Positions 58,113 to 64,000 of a stretch of DNA of 64,000 bases are shown one piece after another; position 1 is the first letter of the stretch; each line of letters begins with the position of its first letter. Under the pieces are notes generated by a model. The model made no database searches and had not been told where the DNA came from. It saw only the letters and a program-made list of their open reading frames with translations. The DNA is taken from NCBI RefSeq assembly GCF_003026105.1, contig NZ_PYNW01000013.1, forward strand, positions 1-64,000, in the 5' to 3' direction. Made by a program: the position numbers and the translations under genes. This DNA is from Photobacterium sp. GB-56. Its GTDB lineage: Bacteria > Pseudomonadota > Gammaproteobacteria > Enterobacterales > Vibrionaceae.

Positions 58113-58153
58113 ATAAAAAAAAAGGCAGAGAAGGATTAACCTTTTCTGCCTTT
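58113..58153 (-). terminator. Terminator of tRNA-Ile
   Basis: On the minus strand AAAGGCAGAAAAGG pairs with CCTTCTCTGCCTTT (one G-T), followed by nine T's. It lies 8 bases after the tRNA. Confidence 0.9.
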
Positions 58154-58160
58154 CTATGTT

Positions 58161-58236
58161 TGGTGGCCCCTCCCAGACTTGAACTGGGGACCAAGCGATT
58201 ATGAGTCGCCTGCTCTAACCACTGAGCTAAGGGGCC
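58161..58236 (-). tRNA. tRNA-Ile2 (anticodon CAT)
   Basis: A 76-nt cloverleaf starting GGCCCCTTAGCTCAGTGGTT and ending GGGGCCACCA. The anticodon CAT is at 58203-58201. A CAT tRNA could be Met, but this sequence closely matches E. coli ileX/ileY, in which the C is changed to lysidine by TilS to read AUA. The CCA is encoded. Confidence 0.93.
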
Positions 58237-58393
58237 AATATGGGCAAATTATAGGGGATGGATTTGCCCTTGTCTAGCGATTAAGGCTAGGATTTTGTTT
58301 GCTTTTTCAACAGTTAGTCTTCTATTCGAAATATTTGCAGAATAAATCAAATAAGTGACTTTATTATTTGATTGTATGCATTGTTTTAGATAC

Positions 58394-58423
58394 AAAAAAG
58401 CGAGCGCTAGGCTCGCTTTTTTT
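58394..58423 (-). terminator. Terminator of rpoD operon
   Basis: On the minus strand AAAAAAAGCGAGC pairs with GCTCGCTTTTTT around CTAGC. The stem matches that after djlA and the PhoH gene. Confidence 0.92.
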
Positions 58424-58434
58424 AATGCTAAAGT

Positions 58435-60285
58435 TTACTCGTCGAGGAAACTGCGTAGCACATCAGAACGGCTTGGGTGGCGTAACTTACGTAACGCTTT
58501 TGCTTCAATCTGACGAATACGCTCACGCGTTACATCAAACTGTTTACCCACTTCTTCTAACGTGTGGTCAGTATTCATATCAATACCGAAACGCATACGT
58601 AGTACTTTAGCTTCACGTGGTGTTAAGCCTGCAAGTACATCGTTTGTCGCTGCACGTAGATTGGTTGCTGTTGCTGCATCCATTGGTAATTGAAGCGTGG
58701 TATCTTCAATGAAGTCACCTAAATGTGAATCTTCATCATCACCAATTGGGGTTTCCATTGAGATTGGCTCTTTAGCAATCTTCAATACCTTACGGATCTT
58801 GTCTTCCGGCATTTGCATGCGTTCAGCCAATTCTTCTGGTAATGGCTCACGCCCCATCTCCTGAAGCATCTGACGAGAGATACGGTTCAGTTTGTTGATG
58901 GTTTCAATCATGTGAACAGGGATACGAATGGTACGTGCCTGATCTGCGATTGAACGTGTGATTGCCTGACGGATCCACCATGTCGCATAAGTTGAGAATT
59001 TGTAACCACGACGGTATTCAAATTTATCAACGGCTTTCATCAAACCAATGTTACCTTCTTGGATTAGATCCAAGAACTGCAGACCACGGTTGGTGTACTT
59101 CTTCGCGATAGAAATAACCAGACGTAAGTTTGCTTCAACCATCTCTTTTTTCGCACGGCGCGCTTTTGCTTCACCGATAGACATACGACGGCTGATGTCT
59201 TTAATACGCTCGATAGAAAGACCCGTTTCTTCTTCTAGCATGCGTAGTTTAAGAGAAGAACGACGAAGATCTTCTTCGTATGCTTTTAAGCGCTCAGCAT
59301 AAGGTTTGCCAGAATTTAGCGCTTCATCAATCCAATCTTGGCTTGACTCGTTACCTGCAAATAAGGAAACGAAAGTTTTCTTCGGCATTTTGCTGTTATC
59401 AACACACATACGCATGATAAGACGCTCGTTGGTGCGTACTTTATCCATAGAATCACGTAGTGAGCTAACCAAACGGTCAAACTGCTTAGGGATCAGACGG
59501 AACTGCTTGAATACTTCAGATAACTCTTCAACTGCAACTTCAGTCGTCGCATTTTGACGACCGTTTGTTTCAATTGCTAACGCCATTTTATCGTAGGCTT
59601 GGCGTAGCTCTAAGAATTTTTCACGAGCAAGCTCTGGATCGATGCTGCCGTCATCTTCTTCTTCATCGCTATCTTCAGCGTCTTCGTCATCTTCAAGATC
59701 TTTATCTTCGTCTTCAAGATCACTTTCGCTTAGCTCTGAACCAATGTGCGTTGCAGTTGGTGCAGCTGTTGCTTCTTCGTTAGGATCAACAAAGCCTGAA
59801 ATAATATCAGTTAGGCGAAGCTCATCAGCTTCAACTTTATCGAATTGCTCAAGTAAGTGAGCAATTGCAGACGGGTATTCAGCGACAGAGCATTGAACTT
59901 GGTTAATACCATCTTCAATGCGTTTTGCGATATCAATTTCGCCTTCACGAGTAAGTAGTTCAACCGTACCCATCTCACGCATGTACATACGTACAGGGTC
60001 TGTCGTGCGGCCGATCTCGCTTTCTACGCTTGATAATGCTTGCGCCGCTGCTTCAATGGCGTCTTCGTCGGCATTATCTTCAGTCATCATGAGTTCATCG
60101 GCATCAGGGGCAGTTTCAACTACCTTAATACCCATGTCATTAATCATTTGAATAATGTCTTCTACCTGATCAGAATCAACAATATCTTCTGGTAGGTGGT
60201 CATTTACTTCGGCGTAGGTCAGATAGCCTTGTTCCTTGCCTTTCGCAACAAGTAACTTTAGCTGTGACTGCGGATTTTGCTCCAT
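58435..60285 (-). CDS. rpoD: RNA polymerase sigma-70 factor RpoD
   Basis: A 616-aa primary sigma factor (E. coli: 613 aa). Region 1.1 is at the N-terminus, and the acidic non-conserved region ([26 protein letters not shown], about 190-215) separates regions 1.2 and 2. Region 2.3-2.4 has [12 protein letters not shown], and region 4.2 has [19 protein letters not shown]. It is the last gene of the macromolecular-synthesis operon after dnaG. Confidence 0.98.
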   Translation of the reverse strand: MEQNPQSQLKLLVAKGKEQGYLTYAEVNDHLPEDIVDSDQVEDIIQMINDMGIKVVETAPDADELMMTEDNADEDAIEAAAQALSSVESEIGRTTDPVRMYMREMGTVELLTREGEIDIAKRIEDGINQVQCSVAEYPSAIAHLLEQFDKVEADELRLTDIISGFVDPNEEATAAPTATHIGSELSESDLEDEDKDLEDDEDAEDSDEEEDDGSIDPELAREKFLELRQAYDKMALAIETNGRQNATTEVAVEELSEVFKQFRLIPKQFDRLVSSLRDSMDKVRTNERLIMRMCVDNSKMPKKTFVSLFAGNESSQDWIDEALNSGKPYAERLKAYEEDLRRSSLKLRMLEEETGLSIERIKDISRRMSIGEAKARRAKKEMVEANLRLVISIAKKYTNRGLQFLDLIQEGNIGLMKAVDKFEYRRGYKFSTYATWWIRQAITRSIADQARTIRIPVHMIETINKLNRISRQMLQEMGREPLPEELAERMQMPEDKIRKVLKIAKEPISMETPIGDDEDSHLGDFIEDTTLQLPMDAATATNLRAATNDVLAGLTPREAKVLRMRFGIDMNTDHTLEEVGKQFDVTRERIRQIEAKALRKLRHPSRSDVLRSFLDE

Positions 60286-60377
60286 AGACGGTATCCAACT
60301 TCGGGTCTGAGTGATAATTTAGTATGCAGAGTTGCAAACCGTTAATTATAACAAATTTCTTAATTGTTGACTACTTA

Positions 60378-62135
60378 TTAAACAGGACGATTCAGTAATA
60401 GTAACTGTAATTCCTGCTTTTCTTCGACTGATAAGCCGACAGTTCTCGATTTAGTCTGCAACTGTTCAATTTGTTGTTTGACGCACTGATCAATAATTTT
60501 GTCCATTGCGTCTAAAAATACATCTAAGCTGTTGTCTTCATCTTTCGACAACGGTAATACCCACGCAGCAAGACGAGCCATTGTGGCTTCATTCTTGGTA
60601 CCGCGCCAGTGTTCTAAAAGCTGTCCAGTGCTAATATTGGGATTACTTCGGCATTTATCAACTATCGATAGCAATAAATTTAAGCCTGATAATTCAATAT
60701 TTTCAAATGCACCCATGTCAAACTCAAGGTGAGTGACAAAATGAGGGTGCTGAATCAATAATGCGATCACTTCTCGCATTGGTGTTCGCTTGATTTGTAC
60801 TTGGCCCACAGGTTTTGATGTTTTGCCATGCATTGATATTAGTTGCTGAAGCTGGGCTTCGTCAGGCAACCCTAAATTTTTGCCAAGCAGTTCACGTAAG
60901 TATAGCCTGAGCGTGCCACCAGGGACCTTATCGATCAGGGGAACGGCGAGGGTGCTAAGTTTCGCTTTCCCTTCGCGGCTGGTGGTATCGACTTGTCGCA
61001 TTAAACTGTTGAAGAGAAACTCTGATAATGGCATCGCTTCATCAACACGTTGTTCAAAGGCGTCTTTGCCTTCAGCACGAATACATGAATCAGGATCTTC
61101 GCCGTCAGGCAAGAACATAAATTTAAGTTGGCGACCATCTGTTAAATACGGCAGCGCTTGCTCCATTGCTCGCCATGCAGCGTCTCGTCCTGCTCTGTCG
61201 CCATCATAACAACACACAACCGTGCTAGTTTGACGAAACAGACTTTGAATATGATCGCCTGTGGTTGATGTACCGAGTGACGCTACGGCGTAATCAACAC
61301 CAAATTGCGCTAACGCGACGACATCCATATAGCCTTCAACCACCATGATTTTATTTGGTTCACGGTGAGTTTGTAACACTTCATATAAGCCGTATAACTC
61401 ACGACCTTTATGGAAAATATCGGTTTCTGGTGAATTGAGGTATTTTGGGGTGCCATCGCCTAACACACGACCGCCAAAACCAATGACTCGTCCACGTCGA
61501 TCATGGATCGGAAACATCACTCGGCCACGGAAGCGATCATAACGACGACCATTATCGTTTTCGATCAGCATACCTGTGTTGACAAGTGCTTTTTGCGATT
61601 CATTATCTCTGCCAAAACGACTACGTACCATGTCCCATTGATCAGGAATAAACCCAATCGAGAATTTCTTTACGATTTCACCGGATAAGCCACGACCTTT
61701 GAGGTAATCGATAGCAATTTCACCTTCTTTGGTACGAAGTTGAGATTGGTAAAACTGTGAAACTTGGCCCATCAATTCATAATAATTACGTTTGTCAGCG
61801 GCTTTTGGACCACGTTGGGTGTTATTGCCATCGTTTTCACGTGGCACTTCCAAACCTAGCTGTGAAGCTAATTCTTCAATCGCATCAACAAAATCAAGGC
61901 GATCAAATTCCATGACAAAATCAAGGACGTTACCGTGCACACCACAACCGAAACAGTGGTAAAACTGCTTTTCTTGGCTGACAGAAAAAGAGGGTGTTTT
62001 TTCATTATGGAAAGGACAACAAGCACCAAAGTTTTTGCCTTGTTTTTTGAGTTTTACCCGCGCATCAATGACATCGACAATGTCATGTCGAGAAATAAGA
62101 TCATCAATGAATGAACGTGGTATTTTTCCTGCCAT
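60378..62135 (-). CDS. dnaG: DNA primase
   Basis: A 585-aa primase (E. coli: 581 aa) that makes RNA primers at the fork. The CHC2 zinc ligands lie in CCPFHNEKTPSF and YHCFGCGVHGN (about 38-64). The TOPRIM domain has VVEGYMDVVAL (about 263) and YDGDRAGRDA. The C-terminal helicase-binding domain follows. I start at MAGKIPRSF, the family N-terminus; the upstream 23 codons lack support. The ribosome-binding site is weak. It lies between yqeY and rpoD in the operon. Confidence 0.96.
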   Translation of the reverse strand: MAGKIPRSFIDDLISRHDIVDVIDARVKLKKQGKNFGACCPFHNEKTPSFSVSQEKQFYHCFGCGVHGNVLDFVMEFDRLDFVDAIEELASQLGLEVPRENDGNNTQRGPKAADKRNYYELMGQVSQFYQSQLRTKEGEIAIDYLKGRGLSGEIVKKFSIGFIPDQWDMVRSRFGRDNESQKALVNTGMLIENDNGRRYDRFRGRVMFPIHDRRGRVIGFGGRVLGDGTPKYLNSPETDIFHKGRELYGLYEVLQTHREPNKIMVVEGYMDVVALAQFGVDYAVASLGTSTTGDHIQSLFRQTSTVVCCYDGDRAGRDAAWRAMEQALPYLTDGRQLKFMFLPDGEDPDSCIRAEGKDAFEQRVDEAMPLSEFLFNSLMRQVDTTSREGKAKLSTLAVPLIDKVPGGTLRLYLRELLGKNLGLPDEAQLQQLISMHGKTSKPVGQVQIKRTPMREVIALLIQHPHFVTHLEFDMGAFENIELSGLNLLLSIVDKCRSNPNISTGQLLEHWRGTKNEATMARLAAWVLPLSKDEDNSLDVFLDAMDKIIDQCVKQQIEQLQTKSRTVGLSVEEKQELQLLLLNRPV

Positions 62136-62215
62136 AAGAAAGCAAATAACCTGATAGTGAAATGAAAGAAGATTGTTGTTGGAGTGTGTGGAGTTCTCGC
62201 TCAATCAGATACGAA

Positions 62216-62249
62216 CAAGCCGTGCATCCCAAAAGGATAGCACGGCTTG
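62216..62249 (-). terminator. Stable hairpin between yqeY and dnaG
   Basis: CAAGCCGTGC ATCC and GGAT A GCACGGCTTG form a 14-bp stem (one bulged A) with a five-base loop, 19 bases after the yqeY stop. The minus-strand tail TTCGTATCT is not T-rich. In E. coli an attenuating terminator lies between rpsU and dnaG; this may be its counterpart. Confidence 0.5.
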
Positions 62250-62268
62250 TCGCTGAATAGGAGAGTGA

Positions 62269-62712
62269 TTAACCTAGTTTAGTTTTCACTAACTTGCTAA
62301 CAATCCCCATATCGGCACGACCCTGAATTTGCGGTTTCAGTACGCCCATCACTTTGCCCATGTCTTGCATAGTGGCAGCGCCAGTCGCAGCAATAGCTTC
62401 ATCCATTAACGCTGAGATTTCCTCTTCAGTTAGTGGTTGAGGCATAAACTCGGCTAGAACACTGATTTCAGCATGCTCGACATCAGCTAAGTCTTGACGG
62501 CCTGCAGCTTCATATTGAGCTACAGAGTCACGACGTTGCTTAACCATTTTTGTTAATACAACCAACACGTCGTCGTCGTTAAGAGTGATCTTTTCGTCAA
62601 CTTCACGTTGTTTAATTGCTGCAAGAACTAAACGGATAGCGCCAAGACGAGGTTTATCCTTCGCCTTCATCGCCGCTTTTTGTTCGTCTTTAAGACGTTC
62701 AATTAGAGTCAT
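62269..62712 (-). CDS. yqeY: GatB/YqeY domain protein
   Basis: A 147-aa helical protein of the GatB/YqeY family, related to the tail domain of the GatB amidotransferase subunit that binds tRNA. ERLKDEQKAAMKAKDKPRLG opens it, then LAEFMPQPLTEEEI and the KVMGVLKPQIQGRADMG segment. A free YqeY is of unknown function and lacks the GatB catalytic parts. It lies between rpsU and dnaG, as in many non-enteric gammaproteobacteria; E. coli lacks it there. Confidence 0.92.
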   Translation of the reverse strand: MTLIERLKDEQKAAMKAKDKPRLGAIRLVLAAIKQREVDEKITLNDDDVLVVLTKMVKQRRDSVAQYEAAGRQDLADVEHAEISVLAEFMPQPLTEEEISALMDEAIAATGAATMQDMGKVMGVLKPQIQGRADMGIVSKLVKTKLG

Positions 62713-62743
62713 TACGCGATCCTTCTGTATTAAAATCTAAAGA

Positions 62744-62959
62744 TTAGTACAGACGAACGCGACGCGCGTTTTCGCGAGCCAATTTCTTCAGGTGACGCTT
62801 AACTGCCGCTGCTTTAGCGCGCTTACGTACAGTTGTTGGCTTTTCGAAGTGCTCACGACGACGAACTTCAGAAAGGATACCTGCTTTTTCGCAAGAGCGC
62901 TTAAAACGACGTAGTGCTACGTCAAACGGTTCGTTTTCACGTACTTTGATTACTGGCAT
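62744..62959 (-). CDS. rpsU: 30S ribosomal protein S21
   Basis: A 71-aa basic protein, the same length as E. coli S21. It opens [21 protein letters not shown] and ends [13 protein letters not shown]21 helps mRNA binding near the 16S 3' end. It is the first gene of rpsU-yqeY-dnaG-rpoD. A GAGG ribosome-binding site precedes the ATG. Confidence 0.98.
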   Translation of the reverse strand: MPVIKVRENEPFDVALRRFKRSCEKAGILSEVRRREHFEKPTTVRKRAKAAAVKRHLKKLARENARRVRLY

Positions 62960-62990
62960 GTAATACTCACCTCAGAGTGATTCTATTTAA

Positions 62991-63013
62991 AGCTGACGTT
63001 CAAAGTGTCAGCT
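62991..63013 (-). promoter_or_regulatory. Leader hairpin upstream of rpsU
   Basis: AGCTGAC and GTCAGCT form a perfect 7-bp stem, nine-base loop, about 30 bases before the rpsU start. It may lie in the 5' UTR. No LexA box (CTG N10 CAG) was found. Confidence 0.35.
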
Positions 63014-63208
63014 GATTAAAAATGGTGCGAAATTCTAATCTGATCTGGGGGCATTTGTAAAGCATTCTACGTCTATGAACTGGTTAATTTATGTCAACAA
63101 CGGTAACATGCCCCTTAATTAGTACTTCCTAACCCTATTTGAGTTATCGGTTGTTATTGAAACTATACCGATTTTTCATTTAAACCCCCTAATAGTATAG
63201 AGGTTGTT

Positions 63209-64000
63209 ATGCGTATACTGGGCATCGAGACTTCCTGTGATGAAACAGGTATTGCGATTTTCGATGATGAAAAAGGTCTCTTGGCACATGAACTTTACAG
63301 TCAAGTAAAGCTACATGCGGATTACGGTGGTGTTGTGCCTGAGTTGGCATCGCGTGATCACGTTAAGAAAACGATTCCATTGATTAAGGCTGCGCTTGCT
63401 TCTGCCGGACTGACTCATGACGATCTTGATGGTGTTGCTTATACCGCAGGCCCGGGTCTTGTTGGTGCATTATTAGTGGGTGCAACCATTGGACGCAGCC
63501 TAGCGTATGCGTGGGATTTACCTGCTGTTGCGGTGCACCATATGGAAGGGCATCTTCTCGCGCCAATGTTAGAAGATAATGCACCTGAATTCCCATTCGT
63601 TGCCTTGCTGGTGTCTGGTGGTCATACCATGATGGTTGAAGTTAAAGGCATTGGTGAATACCAAATCCTAGGCGAGTCGATTGATGACGCGGCTGGTGAG
63701 GCTTTTGATAAAACAGCGAAGATGATGGGGCTTGATTACCCAGGTGGCCCATTACTGTCTAAAATGGCAGAAAAAGGTACTAAAGGGCGTTTTAAATTCC
63801 CTCGGCCAATGACAGATCGTCCCGGTCTTGATTTTAGCTTTTCTGGTTTAAAAACATTTGCGGCGAATACCATTCGTGCTAACAACGATGATGAACAAAC
63901 CCGAGCTGATATCGCGTTTGCATTCCAAGAGGCGGTAGTCGATACCTTAGCCATTAAATGTAAACGTGCACTAAAACAAACAGGTTTAAAGCGCTTAGTG
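63209..64000 (+). CDS. tsaD: tRNA threonylcarbamoyladenosine synthase subunit TsaD (5' part)
   Basis: The window ends inside this gene; 264 codons are visible of the usual about 340. TsaD completes t6A37 formation in ANN-decoding tRNAs with TsaB and TsaE. It starts [20 protein letters not shown], and the metal site [10 protein letters not shown] with [12 protein letters not shown] follows. [11 protein letters not shown] is also present. The frame is intact to the edge. It is divergent from rpsU, the standard arrangement. Confidence 0.96.
   Translation, partial: MRILGIETSCDETGIAIFDDEKGLLAHELYSQVKLHADYGGVVPELASRDHVKKTIPLIKAALASAGLTHDDLDGVAYTAGPGLVGALLVGATIGRSLAYAWDLPAVAVHHMEGHLLAPMLEDNAPEFPFVALLVSGGHTMMVEVKGIGEYQILGESIDDAAGEAFDKTAKMMGLDYPGGPLLSKMAEKGTKGRFKFPRPMTDRPGLDFSFSGLKTFAANTIRANNDDEQTRADIAFAFQEAVVDTLAIKCKRALKQTGLKRLV

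Noticed and set aside
58161..58236. tRNA-Ile as elongator or initiator tRNA-Met
   Set aside because: Body sequence is that of Ile2 (ileX-like), and the initiator features are absent.
58435..60285. Several plus-strand frames (for example 59565-60151) antisense to rpoD
   Set aside because: They are low-complexity Ser/Leu mirror frames of the acidic sigma region.
62960..63208. LexA (SOS) box upstream of rpsU, as in E. coli
   Set aside because: No CTG-N10-CAG match; the CTGAC...GTCAG pair has a 13-base gap.

Overview
The window is a 64 kb piece of a gammaproteobacterial chromosome, most likely the main chromosome of a Vibrionaceae member. I favour Photobacterium or a close relative because of the low G+C, the protein sequences and the gene order, but the genus is an inference from memory and was not tested by a search. 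The DNA is housekeeping core: no integrase, transposase, CRISPR array, restriction system or prophage gene was seen, and both tRNA loci lack an adjacent integrase. I did not find a convincing unknown multi-gene system. The most unusual items are local: a tandem 135-bp duplication in lptD, several small membrane-protein genes, and structured RNA leaders.

Layout. 1-350: tail of an rRNA operon (5S, tRNA-Asp, terminator). 484-2612: TIGR03899-type gene, a 30-codon membrane ORF, ytfJ and ytfK. 3184-8687: tamA-tamB outer-membrane translocation/assembly pair. 8770-10844: rhodanese, ppa and fbp on the minus strand. 11044-13026: mpl (cell-wall recycling) and ubiX (flavin prenylation for ubiquinone synthesis). 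13067-16113: TAXI binding protein, argR, mdh. 16184-20584: a 63-aa protein, ispB, then rplU-rpmA-yhbE-obgE. 20712-22510: yjjP-yjjB and folA. 22572-29721: the minus-strand lptD-surA-pdxA-ksgA-apaG-apaH cluster, with djlA divergent from lptD. 30801-37367: a D-2-hydroxyacid dehydrogenase, rluA, rapA and a PIN-PhoH ATPase. 37449-41002: thiB-thiP-thiQ behind a TPP riboswitch. 41037-41819: a DUF547 protein.

41960-54872 is a branched-chain amino-acid region. leuABCD lies behind a leucine-rich leader peptide and attenuator. Next come a PAP2 phosphatase and an MJ1255/VC2487-type glycosyltransferase, the regulator leuO, a long-chain acyl-CoA ligase, and ilvI-ilvH. 55008-57592: an unlisted 43-aa membrane ORF, a GntR regulator and pykF. 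58161-63013: tRNA-Ile(CAT), then the macromolecular-synthesis operon rpsU-yqeY-dnaG-rpoD, with tsaD starting divergently and running off the window.

Functional themes. Outer-membrane biogenesis is strongly represented (tamAB, lptD, surA, djlA). Translation and ribosome maturation genes recur (rplU, rpmA, obgE, ksgA, rluA, rpsU, tsaD). Transcription is served by rapA and rpoD. Biosynthetic operons carry classical cis control: the TPP riboswitch for thiamine uptake and the leu attenuator. Start codons were re-chosen in many genes from ribosome-binding sites and family N-termini; GTG or TTG is preferred for apaG, thiB, thiP, the GntR regulator and the hydroxyacid dehydrogenase.
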